This document shows, in pieces, positions 15,966-24,384 of a stretch of DNA of 64,000 nucleotides (position 1 is the first letter of the stretch; the number at the start of each line of letters is the position of its first letter). The DNA is from Ameyamaea chiangmaiensis (lineage in GTDB: Bacteria > Pseudomonadota > Alphaproteobacteria > Acetobacterales > Acetobacteraceae), in the NCBI RefSeq assembly GCF_025995235.1, contig NZ_BAPT01000057.1:62001-126000 (forward strand), given 5' to 3'. A program made the position numbers and the translations under genes. A model generated the notes under the pieces. It made no database searches. It was not told the DNA's origin and was given only the letters and a program-made list of their open reading frames with translations.

Positions 15966-18071
15966 ATGTGCGCGATGCGTGGGGTTCGGCGGGCGGTCGT
16001 CGCGCTGGGGCTGTGGGCCGTTTCGGCGTCGGCACAGACGACACCCGTACCATCGACGGCGGCCTTGTCGCAGGTTGACGGCGGCGAGGCTCTGGCATGG
16101 GTCCGTGCCCGGAATGACGCCACGTTTGCCGCGTTACAGGCCGACGCGCGATACCAGCCGTTTTACGACGACGTCCTGGCAGTCACCCAGTCACACGACC
16201 GACTGGCGCTTCCGCAGTTCATGGACGGACGCATCTGGAATTTCTGGCAGGACGACCAGCACCCGCACGGCATCTGGCGCGCCACCAGTCCGGCATCCTT
16301 CCTTCAGTCACGGCCGGCCTGGACGACCCGTCTCGACATCGACGCCCTTGCGCGGCAGGAGCATCGTAACTGGGTCTTCAAGGGAGCGGAGTGCCTGTCG
16401 CCACAGGGGCGATTCTGCATGGTGTCCCTGTCCGACTCCGGCGAGGACGCCACGAGCGAGCGTGAGTTCGATACGCGGGCGGCCATGTTCGTGACGCACG
16501 GCTTCGCTCTGCCGCGCTCAAAACAAAGCGTGGCATGGGTGGATCGTGACACCTTGCTCGTGGCGCGGGACTGGGGGGGCGGAAGCCTGACCTCGTCGGG
16601 TTATCCCTTCATCGTTCGCCGCTGGGCCCGTGGGCAGCCGATCGATCAGGCCCAGGAAGTCATGCGTGGTGCCCCGACCGATGTGTCGGTCGGGCCCGTG
16701 GCGCTGACGGATGGGGACGGCCATCACATGGTGCTGATTCGCCGTGGTGTCAGCTTTTTCGACGATCGTTACGCGCGGGTTGATGCGGACGGGGTGCACG
16801 AACTTGCGCTGCCTCATCGTCTGGACCTGTGGGGGCTTCTGCGCGGGCGGTTGATCCTGAGCATCAACGAGCCGTTTCGTGCCGACACGGGCGCGATATT
16901 CGCCGCCGGCAGCCTTCTGAGCGTCGATCCGGTCAAGCCCGACCATGCCCCACAACTTCTGTTCGCGCCGTCGCCCCGGCAGGCTCTGAACGAGGTCGGG
17001 GTGTCGCGTGGCGCGGTTGTGGTGACCCTGTTCGATACGGTGCGCGGCCGTGCGCTTTTGTTTCGTCCGTCAGACGCGCCGAATGGTCCGTGGGCGAGTC
17101 AGACACTGGAGCTGCCGGACATGGCGACCGTCAGTCTGGCGGATGCATCGCCCGCGACCGATCAGATCTTTCTCCACGTCGAGGGATATATCCTCCCGCC
17201 GCAACTCTGGACGGTGAACGGCAAGACGGGTGTGTCGCAGCTCGTGCGCTCGGAGCCCGCGCTGTTTGACGCGACGACTCTGGTCGTAGACCAGAACTGG
17301 GCAAAATCGTCCGACGGGACGGCCATCCCCTACTTCGTCGTCCATCGACGCGACTGGACCTTGTCGGGCACGACGCCGACGTTGATGACGGCCTATGGCG
17401 GGTTCCAGGCATCCTACACCCCCACTTACGCGCCCGAGATAGGGCGCGTCTGGCTGGCACATGGTGGCGCCTACGTCGTGGCGAATATTCGCGGCGGCGG
17501 GGAGTTCGGGCCGTCGTGGCACGAGGCCGGGCGCAAGGCGGGTCGACAAAAAGTCTATGACGACTTCGTCGCGGTGGCGCGCGATCTGTTCGCACGGCGT
17601 ATCACGCAGCCGCGTTTTCTCGGGATTCGCGGGCGTTCCAACGGCGGCCTGCTGATGGGTGTCGAATTCACCCAACATCCCGCCTTGTGGGGCGCTGTGA
17701 TCATCGGTGTGCCGCTGCTGGACATGCTCCACTACGAGACGATGGCCGCAGGGGCGTCATGGGCGGATGAATATGGCTCCATGTCCGTGCCGGCTGAAAA
17801 GCGCGTTCTGGAGGCGTTGTCGCCGCTTCAGCACCTGTCGGTAGGCACCGCCTATCCGGTGCCGTTCATCTTTACCTCCACGCGGGACGATCGCGTGGGG
17901 CCTGTCCATGCCCGTCTGTTTGCCGCGCGCCTCGAAGCTCTTGGGAAACCGTTCTTTTACTACGAGGACACGGAAGGTGGCCATTCCGGCACGGCGAATG
18001 CCGCCGAGGTTGCCCATGAACGGGCGCTGGAGGGCGTGTATCTGAGCCGGCAGTTGATGGACCAGCACTAA
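15966..18071 (+). CDS. Secreted prolyl-oligopeptidase-type (S9A) serine peptidase
   Basis: The 701-residue protein starts at ATG 15966 with AGGAG eight bases upstream; an in-frame GTG at 15957 overlaps that AGGAG. A signal peptide ends near SASAQ. An N-terminal beta-propeller region follows, then a C-terminal hydrolase domain. The nucleophile Ser is about 558 in GRSNGGLL, Asp is about 641-642 in STRDDRVGP, and His is about 673 in GGHSGT. These match the prolyl oligopeptidase S9A subfamily. It likely hydrolyses proline-containing peptides in the periplasm. It follows motA by 63 bases but has no functional link to motility that I can see. Confidence 0.88.
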   Translation: MCAMRGVRRAVVALGLWAVSASAQTTPVPSTAALSQVDGGEALAWVRARNDATFAALQADARYQPFYDDVLAVTQSHDRLALPQFMDGRIWNFWQDDQHPHGIWRATSPASFLQSRPAWTTRLDIDALARQEHRNWVFKGAECLSPQGRFCMVSLSDSGEDATSEREFDTRAAMFVTHGFALPRSKQSVAWVDRDTLLVARDWGGGSLTSSGYPFIVRRWARGQPIDQAQEVMRGAPTDVSVGPVALTDGDGHHMVLIRRGVSFFDDRYARVDADGVHELALPHRLDLWGLLRGRLILSINEPFRADTGAIFAAGSLLSVDPVKPDHAPQLLFAPSPRQALNEVGVSRGAVVVTLFDTVRGRALLFRPSDAPNGPWASQTLELPDMATVSLADASPATDQIFLHVEGYILPPQLWTVNGKTGVSQLVRSEPALFDATTLVVDQNWAKSSDGTAIPYFVVHRRDWTLSGTTPTLMTAYGGFQASYTPTYAPEIGRVWLAHGGAYVVANIRGGGEFGPSWHEAGRKAGRQKVYDDFVAVARDLFARRITQPRFLGIRGRSNGGLLMGVEFTQHPALWGAVIIGVPLLDMLHYETMAAGASWADEYGSMSVPAEKRVLEALSPLQHLSVGTAYPVPFIFTSTRDDRVGPVHARLFAARLEALGKPFFYYEDTEGGHSGTANAAEVAHERALEGVYLSRQLMDQH

Positions 18072-18203
18072 CGCGGTTCCAAACCTGGCCAAAGACCGCG
18101 AGGAGGCCTCGACGCATGGCCGGCCAGTGAGGCGCATGGGCCAACCACGAGCCCGCCGGCATCCGGGACACACAACTTGACCCCACGCGTCCGCCCTGGA
18201 CGC

Positions 18204-18241
18204 AAAAAAGGGCCGCCGGGTGATGTCCGGCAGCCCTTTTT
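18204..18241 (-). terminator. Bidirectional intrinsic terminator between the S9A peptidase and rpsU
   Basis: GGGCCGCCGG (18210-18219) pairs with CCGGCAGCCC (18227-18236) with one C-A mismatch across a seven-base loop. Runs of A on the left (18204-18209) and T on the right (18237-18241) flank the stem. It can therefore end both the rightward peptidase transcript and the leftward rpsU transcript. Confidence 0.75.
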
Positions 18242-18274
18242 GATCTGGAAGCCCAGATACCGCGTCTGGCGCGA

Positions 18275-18478
18275 TCAGAAACCTTCGCGCTCGATGCGCT
18301 TGCGCTCCATCTTGCGCGCGCGGCGAACGGCCTCGGCCGCTTCGCGGGCCTTGCGCTCGGACGGCTTCTCGTAATGACGGCGAAGCTTCATCTCGCGGAA
18401 GACGCCTTCGCGCTGCATTTTCTTCTTGAGGGCCTTGAGGGCCTGATCGACATTGTTGTCACGAACGAGAACCTGCAC
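18275..18478 (-). CDS. rpsU: 30S ribosomal protein S21
   Basis: This 67-residue basic protein begins MQVLVRDNNVDQALKALKKKMQREGVF and continues KLRRHYEKPSERKAREAAEAVRRARK, the full S21 pattern. S21 binds the 16S rRNA 3' region and assists translation initiation. The gene is monocistronic, with an intrinsic terminator downstream and a good sigma-70 promoter upstream (18590-18618, minus strand). Confidence 0.96.
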   Translation of the reverse strand: MQVLVRDNNVDQALKALKKKMQREGVFREMKLRRHYEKPSERKAREAAEAVRRARKMERKRIEREGF

Positions 18479-18589
18479 TGGGCCGTCATCTCCTGTGTGG
18501 CACGCGCATCCTCGCGCGACCTTGAATAGGGGCGTGAATCACTGGCATCGAGACCATCGTCCCGCCCGCGATTCGGGTGTGGGGCGTCG

Positions 18590-18618
18590 CTATAGCATGC
18601 GATCCGGCAGGAATTCAA
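18590..18618 (-). promoter_or_regulatory. Candidate sigma-70 promoter of rpsU
   Basis: On the minus strand TTGAAT (18618-18613) and CTATAG (18595-18590) are separated by 17 bases. Transcription would begin near 18583, about 105 bases before the rpsU start. Confidence 0.5.
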
Positions 18619-18699
18619 ATCATTCCCGCAGTGCCTCGCCGCTGATAGAATGATTTTTGAGTGCCGGGCGACCATCTCGTCCGGTGTGCGGGAGACATG

Positions 18700-19233
18700 A
18701 TGTCCATACTCAAGATCGCCCGCATGGGCCATCCGGTTCTGCTGCGGGTCGCCGCGCCGATTGCTGACCCCTGTGCTCCGGCGGTGCGGGCGCTGATCGA
18801 CGACATGATCGAGACGATGCTCGATGCTGGCGGGGCAGGGCTCGCGGGTCCGCAAGTCCATGTTTCTCAGCGCATTTTTGTCTATTCCGTGCCGCCGTCG
18901 CGCAGCACCGGCCCGGATGATCCGCCGATCGAGCCGAGCGTGCTGATCAATCCGGTGCTGGAACCGGACGGCCTGGACGAGGTGATGTGCGTCGAAGGCT
19001 GTCTGTCGATTCCGCACCTGCGGGGCGTCGTGCCGCGTTTTGCGCGTGTGCGCTATGCGGGTCTGGATGGCCTCGGGCATCCCGTGCGGGGGACGGCGAC
19101 GGGCTTTCTCGCCAATGTCCTTCAACATGAGAACGACCACCTCGACGGTGTCCTGTATCCGTCACGCATGCGGGATCTGCGGCGTCTGGGGTTTCAGGAC
19201 GAGATCGCACGCTACGGGATGCCCACAGAATGA
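18700..19233 (+). CDS. def: Peptide deformylase
   Basis: The 177-residue metallohydrolase removes the N-formyl group from nascent proteins. All three family motifs are present: GAGLAGPQV, EGCLSIP (metal ligand Cys101) and HENDHLDG (metal ligands His143 and His147, catalytic Glu144). The start is ATG 18700 or the adjacent ATG 18697, behind GGGAG. The next gene's ATG overlaps this stop (ATGA). No methionyl-tRNA formyltransferase gene is adjacent here, so a second deformylase gene may sit beside fmt elsewhere in the genome; that is inference. Confidence 0.93.
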   Translation: MSILKIARMGHPVLLRVAAPIADPCAPAVRALIDDMIETMLDAGGAGLAGPQVHVSQRIFVYSVPPSRSTGPDDPPIEPSVLINPVLEPDGLDEVMCVEGCLSIPHLRGVVPRFARVRYAGLDGLGHPVRGTATGFLANVLQHENDHLDGVLYPSRMRDLRRLGFQDEIARYGMPTE

Positions 19234-19844
19234 GACGCGCACGCACGGATCGACTCTCCGCCCTCGTCTTGCCGCCACCCGTGGCCCGTAGTGGAGAGCG
19301 GGACGCGGCGATCCGGGCGATGCTCGCGCATGGGCACGGCGCCTGGACCATTGAACGGCTGCGGCAGACGGCAGGAGTGGACGCGGATCTTCTGTTCGCC
19401 GGTGGCGCGGCCGAGATGGCGGAATATGCGATGGACCTCCGCGACCGGGACACGTTTGATCCGCGCGCCGCGGTGACGGCGCGGATCGCGGCCGAGACGC
19501 GGATCGGCCTGCGCGTGCGTGCCTTGGTTCTGGCGCGGGTGGCGACGGCGCAGCGCGACGGGGATATGGGCCGCCGCGTAGTGGCGACGCTTCAGATGCC
19601 CTGTGCCGCTCGCGCCTATGCGCGCGCGACGCTTCGCATGGCGGACGCTGTCTGGACGGTCACCGACCCGTCGGGTGACGGACTGGCGTTCACCACGCGA
19701 CGCCTGACCCTTGCGGCGATCCTGGCGCCCCTGTGGCTGTTCTGGCAGGCACGTGGCGACGATCCGCAGGCGGTCGCCGCCTTTCTCGACCGTCGCCTTG
19801 CCGCGATACGCGCGGTGGGACGGCTGAAGGCGCGTTTCACATGA
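19230..19844 (+). CDS. COQ9-family protein (ubiquinone biosynthesis accessory)
   Basis: The 204-residue protein begins in an ATGA overlap with def. Its helical N-terminal half (ERDAAIRAMLAHGHGAWTIERLRQTAGVDADLLFAGG) resembles a TetR-like fold. The C-terminal part (MADAVWTVTDPSGDGLAFTTRRLTLAAILAPLWLFWQARGDD) carries the Trp-rich COQ9 lipid-binding signature. COQ9 presents ubiquinone precursors to hydroxylases. The ATGA overlaps with both neighbours show it is translated as part of one operon with def and the MarR gene. Confidence 0.82.
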   Translation: MRRARTDRLSALVLPPPVARSGERDAAIRAMLAHGHGAWTIERLRQTAGVDADLLFAGGAAEMAEYAMDLRDRDTFDPRAAVTARIAAETRIGLRVRALVLARVATAQRDGDMGRRVVATLQMPCAARAYARATLRMADAVWTVTDPSGDGLAFTTRRLTLAAILAPLWLFWQARGDDPQAVAAFLDRRLAAIRAVGRLKARFT

Positions 19845-20401
19845 CCGCGCGGGTCGGTGGCTTTCCATCCCCCGCCCCGCGCAAGGCCCACGAGGCCGCC
19901 GGCGCCGGACATCTTTTCCTGAGGGAGGACTATATCCGGCAGGCGCAACAGGTCCTGTTGTCCGCGTGGCAGGAACTCAACGCCTGTGCCGAACCGGTGC
20001 GTGAGGCTTATGGCATCGGACGCGCGCATCAGCGCGTCCTGCATGTGGTGGGCAGCCGGCCGGGGCTGACGGTGGGCGCTCTGCTGCAGGCGCTGGGGAT
20101 CACCAAGCAGAGCCTGGGACGGGTTCTCGACGATCTGGAGGCGCGTGGGCTGGTGGTGATGGCGCGCGGGCGACAGGACCGTCGGCATAAGGTTCTGTCC
20201 CTGTCGCCGTCTGGGATCGAGGCGGAGCAGGCGCTGTTCGACGCCCAGCGCGAGCGTCTGGTGGAGGCGTATCGGACGGCGGGCGCGGCCTCGGTCGAAG
20301 GGTTCCGTCGCGTGCTGGGCGCGCTTCTGGAGCCGGCCGCGCCGACGAAGGGCACGGATGCCGGCGCGCGGCCGTCCCCGGGTCGCACGACGCGGGGATG
20401 A
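19841..20401 (+). CDS. MarR-family regulator, PetP-like
   Basis: The 186-residue protein starts in an ATGA overlap with the COQ9-like gene. A winged helix-turn-helix spans about residues 60-130 (RVLHVVGSRPGLTVGALLQALGITKQSLGRVLDDLEARGLV and a wing RGRQDRRHKVL). It directly precedes an OmpR-type regulator. The MarR plus OmpR pairing and the sequence style match petP-petR, known from Rhodobacter upstream of cytochrome bc1 genes. The link to respiratory gene control is inference from that similarity. Confidence 0.82.
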   Translation: MTARVGGFPSPAPRKAHEAAGAGHLFLREDYIRQAQQVLLSAWQELNACAEPVREAYGIGRAHQRVLHVVGSRPGLTVGALLQALGITKQSLGRVLDDLEARGLVVMARGRQDRRHKVLSLSPSGIEAEQALFDAQRERLVEAYRTAGAASVEGFRRVLGALLEPAAPTKGTDAGARPSPGRTTRG

Positions 20402-20429
20402 CTGTTGTGAACGCACCGAAGGGACAACC

Positions 20430-21149
20430 ATGAGCGAGGCTGACAGCACAACGGCGGGTGCGGGCGCGCATGTTCTTGTGATCGATGATGACGCGCGCCT
20501 TCGCCGCCTCCTGCAGCGCTATCTGGTCGAGCAGGGCTTTCGCATCACCGTTGCGGGGGACGCGGCCGAAGCCCGCCAGATCCTGACCTTCCTTCACCCC
20601 GATGCGATGGTCGTCGACGTGATGATGCCCGGCGAGAACGGTCTTTCCCTGATCAAGGGGCTGCGCGACTCCGGTCTGGCGTTGCCCGTGCTGATGCTGA
20701 CGGCACGCGGCGAGCCGGAGGACCGCATCGTGGGACTGGAGGCCGGCGCGGACGACTATCTTGCCAAGCCGTTCGAGCCGCGAGAGTTGCTGCTTCGGCT
20801 CAAGGCCCATTTGCGGCGGGCGGTGCCGGTGAATCCGACAACGACGCAACGTCCGATCCGATTGGGCAGTCTGGAGTTCGACACAGGGCGCGGTCTGCTG
20901 AGTGGTGCGTCCGGCGTCGTGCACCTCACCGGCGGCGAGCAGGCGTTGCTGAGCGTACTGGCGGCGCGGCCGGGCGAGACCCTGTCGCGCGAGGAGATCG
21001 CGCGCCTGCTGGACATGGACGAGATCGGCGAACGCGCGGTCGATGTCCAGGTCACGCGTCTGCGGCGACGCATCGAGCCTGATCCGCGTGAGCCCCGGTT
21101 TCTGCACACCGTCCGAGGCAAGGGCTACGTGCTCAAGCCCGGCCACTGA
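20430..21149 (+). CDS. OmpR/PhoB-type response regulator, PetR-like
   Basis: The 239-residue protein has a receiver domain with the acidic pocket at residues 19-21 (VIDDD), phospho-acceptor Asp63 in VVDVMMPGENGL and Lys113 in LAKPFEP. A C-terminal winged-helix DNA-binding domain follows (TLSREEIARLL, VDVQVTRLRRRIEPDPREPRFLHTVRGKGYVL). The start at 20430 follows GAAGGGA. It lies 28 bases after the MarR gene and 8 bases before the histidine kinase, so it is the cognate regulator of that kinase. Confidence 0.92.
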   Translation: MSEADSTTAGAGAHVLVIDDDARLRRLLQRYLVEQGFRITVAGDAAEARQILTFLHPDAMVVDVMMPGENGLSLIKGLRDSGLALPVLMLTARGEPEDRIVGLEAGADDYLAKPFEPRELLLRLKAHLRRAVPVNPTTTQRPIRLGSLEFDTGRGLLSGASGVVHLTGGEQALLSVLAARPGETLSREEIARLLDMDEIGERAVDVQVTRLRRRIEPDPREPRFLHTVRGKGYVLKPGH

Positions 21150-21157
21150 GGCGGGGC

Positions 21158-22528
21158 GTGGTACGGGGCATGGGGCGATCCACGGTCTGGCGGCGCGGTG
21201 TTGGGCGGTCGATCAAGCGTTTGATGCCCGGTTCTTTTCTGGGGCGTGCCCTGCTGATTGTGCTTGTGCCACTGCTGGTCACGCAGTCGATCGCGCTGGA
21301 GTTGTACTACGGCAACTTCCTGTCGGTGGTGTCGCGACGCCTGTCGGACGGCGTGACAGGCGAGGTCGGGCTTACGATCGATTTGCTTCAGCAAGCCAGC
21401 AGCGAGGTCGAGCAGAACTGGATCCTGGAACGGGCGCGCCAACGCACGCTCTTGACTATGGGGTGGGAGCCGGGTGCGCAGTTGCACCGGCACGGCACGA
21501 CGCATGTGCTGGGTCCGATGGACGACGACCTGACCCGCGCTCTGGCTGGCGCTTTCGGACGCTCGTTTTTCGTCGACTGGAGCACCGACGCGCGCAGCGT
21601 TCATATTCGGATCCAGTTGCGCGACGGGGTTCTGGACGTCGAGGCGCCACGAAAGCGGCTGCTGGTCGGTCCGATCTGGCTGTTCGTGGCGTGGGAGGCG
21701 GGCAGCTCTGCGGTGATGCTGCTGATCGCGGCTCTGGTGATGCGCAACCAGGTGCGTGCGATCCGCCGTCTCGCGCGGGCGGCGGAAGCGTTCGGCATGG
21801 GGCGTGACCCCGGCGAAATCCGACCCGAAGGCGCGCAGGAGGTTCGCAAGGCGGCCGTTGCCTTCAATCGGATGCAGGCACGCATCCTGCGGTTTGTGAC
21901 GCAACGAACCACCATGCTGGCCGGTGTGTCGCATGATCTGCGCACTCCGTTGACACGCCTGCGTCTCGGGCTGGCGATGTTGCCGACGCAAGGCACGGTC
22001 GAGGCGTCGTCCCTGAAGCCTGATATCGCCGATATGGAGGGCGACGTGGCGGAGATGGAGCGCATGATCGGCGGCTATCTGGCATTTGCGCGGGGGGAGG
22101 GGGCGGAGGTCGCCAGGGTCGTGGATGTGGCGCAACTGCTGCACGATGCCGCAGCCGCCGCCATGCGCGCGGGCAGCGCGGTTACGCGTGTCGACGTGCC
22201 GCCCATGCTGGAGGCCGTGATGCGGCCCGACGCGATGCGCCGCGTGTTGCTCAATCTGGCGGAAAACGCGCGCCGCCACGCTGGTCACGTCGCATTTGCG
22301 GCGTGGCCGGACGGTCAGTATCTGCACATGGCGATCGACGATGACGGGCCGGGTATTCCGCCGGAGCAGCGCGAGCGCTTCTTTCGCCCCTTCGCCCACG
22401 GGGAGGGCGGTAACAGCGGGCTGGGCCTGTCCATCGCACGTGACATCGTCCGCGCGCACGGCGGCGAGATCGGGCTGGGAGACAGTCCGCTGGGCGGACT
22501 GCGGGTGTGGATCCGGCTGCCGCTGTAG
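21158..22528 (+). CDS. EnvZ-like sensor histidine kinase
   Basis: The protein has about 456 residues from GTG 21158, or 452 from ATG 21170; both are plausible. A first membrane helix (ALLIVLVPLLVTQSIALELYY) and a second (LFVAWEAGSSAVMLLIAALV) flank a periplasmic sensor of about 120 residues. HAMP and HisKA follow, with phospho-acceptor His about 259 in GVSHDLRTPLTRLRLGL. The catalytic ATPase domain shows NLAENARRH, DDDGPGIP and GNSGLGLSIARDIV. It is the partner of the response regulator 8 bases upstream. The signal is unknown. Confidence 0.9.
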   Translation: MVRGMGRSTVWRRGVGRSIKRLMPGSFLGRALLIVLVPLLVTQSIALELYYGNFLSVVSRRLSDGVTGEVGLTIDLLQQASSEVEQNWILERARQRTLLTMGWEPGAQLHRHGTTHVLGPMDDDLTRALAGAFGRSFFVDWSTDARSVHIRIQLRDGVLDVEAPRKRLLVGPIWLFVAWEAGSSAVMLLIAALVMRNQVRAIRRLARAAEAFGMGRDPGEIRPEGAQEVRKAAVAFNRMQARILRFVTQRTTMLAGVSHDLRTPLTRLRLGLAMLPTQGTVEASSLKPDIADMEGDVAEMERMIGGYLAFARGEGAEVARVVDVAQLLHDAAAAAMRAGSAVTRVDVPPMLEAVMRPDAMRRVLLNLAENARRHAGHVAFAAWPDGQYLHMAIDDDGPGIPPEQRERFFRPFAHGEGGNSGLGLSIARDIVRAHGGEIGLGDSPLGGLRVWIRLPL

Positions 22529-22562
22529 GGCAGCCCCCTACCGCGTCGAGTCCGGCGGGCCC

Positions 22563-23123
22563 TTAGGGAATCGAGTTGCCGGTGCCCCCATGGCCGGGGC
22601 CGGCATTGGCGTTCATCGGGCCGGTGCTGCCGCCGAACGCGCTGTTGCCCATGCCCGACATCGGGTTGTAGCGGCCGACATTGCCCAGGATCTGCTGCAT
22701 GATGTTGATCTTGGTGCCCGGCGTGGGGGTCGTGTCGCCCTCCATGCCGACATAGTGCGCGTCATGCTTGTTGAAGGTCTTCAGGCTGGTCAGGGTGCCC
22801 CCCTGATCGAACTTCAATACCACGACGTCCTGCTTGCGGATGCCGGGGAAGCTGAGGGGGCGCGGCGTCGTCACCATGGAGATGTAGATCCAGGTGTTGT
22901 CGTCGAACGTGGCGTGCGACGTCGGCGATCCCATGGCATCGAGAACGTCGTTCTTGTTGCTGGTGCCGGGAGTCAGCGTCTTGTAGTCATCGGCCTCCAC
23001 CAGTGAGCCACGGGGCTGCGGAATGGGCGAGAACATCGAACAGCCGCCCAAAGACAGTCCGAGACCGCCCGCGATCAGCAGGGTACGAAAGCGGGGGAAC
23101 GGACGGGTGGAGGCAGGCGGCAT
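22563..23123 (-). CDS. bamE: BamE/SmpA outer-membrane assembly lipoprotein
   Basis: The 186-residue protein has a lipoprotein signal with the lipobox LGGC (lipid-modified Cys near residue 28). The conserved BamE core follows (LTPGTSNKNDVLDAMGSPTSHATFDDNTWIYIS, VVVLKFDQGGTL). BamE supports beta-barrel insertion by the BAM complex. A Gly/Asn/Met-rich tail (about 150-186) follows the core and looks disordered. It is divergent from yceD across about 200 bases, an arrangement common in alphaproteobacteria. Confidence 0.88.
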   Translation of the reverse strand: MPPASTRPFPRFRTLLIAGGLGLSLGGCSMFSPIPQPRGSLVEADDYKTLTPGTSNKNDVLDAMGSPTSHATFDDNTWIYISMVTTPRPLSFPGIRKQDVVVLKFDQGGTLTSLKTFNKHDAHYVGMEGDTTPTPGTKINIMQQILGNVGRYNPMSGMGNSAFGGSTGPMNANAGPGHGGTGNSIP

Positions 23124-23326
23124 GGTCGGGCCTTGTATCCTGTGCGATGGGGGCCGGACGGGCGGCCCTTACATAGAGACGACTGCCTTGTCGCGTGCCC
23201 GATCGCTGTCCGGGTGTCAATCTTGCTGTTGCGGCATCGGACCGCTGGACACGTTGCGGATGGCACGGAACACTCGCGCACGACGCCCGACGGCGGGACG
23301 CGTGCCGGAAGAGGAGTATGAGAGCG

Positions 23327-23896
23327 ATGGCGCACACCGAAGAACGCGGAGCGGCCCCGCCTGTCGAACTGTCACGCCTGGTGACGGTCGGACGGATCGG
23401 CCAGGGGCCCTTTGAGATGACCGTGGAGGCCCGTGAGTCGGAGCGGCATGCGATCGCCGCTCGGCTCGGTGTGCCCGAGGTGCGGGCGCTGAGCTGTTCG
23501 TACCGCGTCGTCGCCGGCCACGGACGTCGCGATTTCGTGGCGCATGGCCAACTGTCGGCGAAGGTGCGGCGTGTGTGCGTCGTCTCGCTGGAGGAATTCA
23601 CCGAAACGGTGGCCGAACGGTTCGCCGTTCATTTCGTACCGGCCGGGCGGGCGACGGATGACGGGCAGGACCCGGAGTCGATGGACGACGTGCCCTATGA
23701 AGACGACGCGCTCGATCTCGGTGAGGAAAGCGTGGCCCAGCTGGCTCTGGCGCTGGACCCGTATCCGCGCAAGAACGGCGTCCGGCATGAGCATGGGGTC
23801 GATGTGGCACCGGCCGATGCCGACGGAAGCGAGGTCCCGGACGAGGCGCCATCGGCCTTCGCCGGTCTTGCCAAGCTGCGCGACAGATTGCAGTAA
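23327..23896 (+). CDS. YceD/DUF177-family protein
   Basis: The 189-residue protein matches DUF177 (YceD), a family whose gene almost always precedes rpmF and which in plants and bacteria is linked to 23S rRNA accumulation. Visible features are ELSRLVTVGRIGQGPFEMTVEA, the cysteine region RVCVVSLEEFTETV, and the acidic patch DDVPYEDDALDLGEESVAQLALALDPYPR. The ATG at 23327 is preferred, with AGGAG ten bases upstream; ATG 23318 lies too close to that site. It begins the rpmF-plsX-fabH-ihfA-merR cluster. Confidence 0.85.
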   Translation: MAHTEERGAAPPVELSRLVTVGRIGQGPFEMTVEARESERHAIAARLGVPEVRALSCSYRVVAGHGRRDFVAHGQLSAKVRRVCVVSLEEFTETVAERFAVHFVPAGRATDDGQDPESMDDVPYEDDALDLGEESVAQLALALDPYPRKNGVRHEHGVDVAPADADGSEVPDEAPSAFAGLAKLRDRLQ

Positions 23897-24068
23897 GGCG
23901 CTGCGGAGAAACCGGAGCCATCAGGTGCGCGGCTGCAATTGTCTTGCGGCCCGGCGTTCAGTCTGCTAGAGGCCCCGACCTGCATTATGGAATGACGGAC
24001 AGGGCGGTGACCGCTTCTGGCGGTTGTGCCGTTCTGTCTATGTTGTGAATTCGGAGGGGCTCGGACCC

Positions 24069-24272
24069 ATGGCTGTACCCAAAAGAAAAACCTCGCCTTC
24101 CCGCCGCGGCATGCGTCGCAGCCACCACGCGCTGACGGCGCCCGCCCATGCCGAGTGCGGCAACTGCGGCGAGCTGAAGCGTCCCCACAATGTCTGCAGC
24201 CATTGCGGTCATTATGACGGCCGTGAGGTCGTGGCGGCAGGCAAGACCCTGAAGACCGCCGTTCGCGCCTGA
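24069..24272 (+). CDS. rpmF: 50S ribosomal protein L32
   Basis: The 67-residue protein starts MAVPKRKTSPSRRGMRRSHHAL, the universal L32 N-terminus. It carries two CxxC pairs (CGNC and CSHC) that form a zinc ribbon, so this is the zinc-binding form. It sits 172 bases after yceD and about 110 bases before plsX, the usual cluster order. Confidence 0.96.
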   Translation: MAVPKRKTSPSRRGMRRSHHALTAPAHAECGNCGELKRPHNVCSHCGHYDGREVVAAGKTLKTAVRA

Positions 24273-24384
24273 TTCGAGGCACTGTGCGGGTGCCCGGGGG
24301 CAGCCTTCGGCTTCGTCCGGGGCGCATGTTCGCGGGCGATACCGGGTCTTGAATGATCCGGAAAAGGCCAGCACAAGAACGGGC

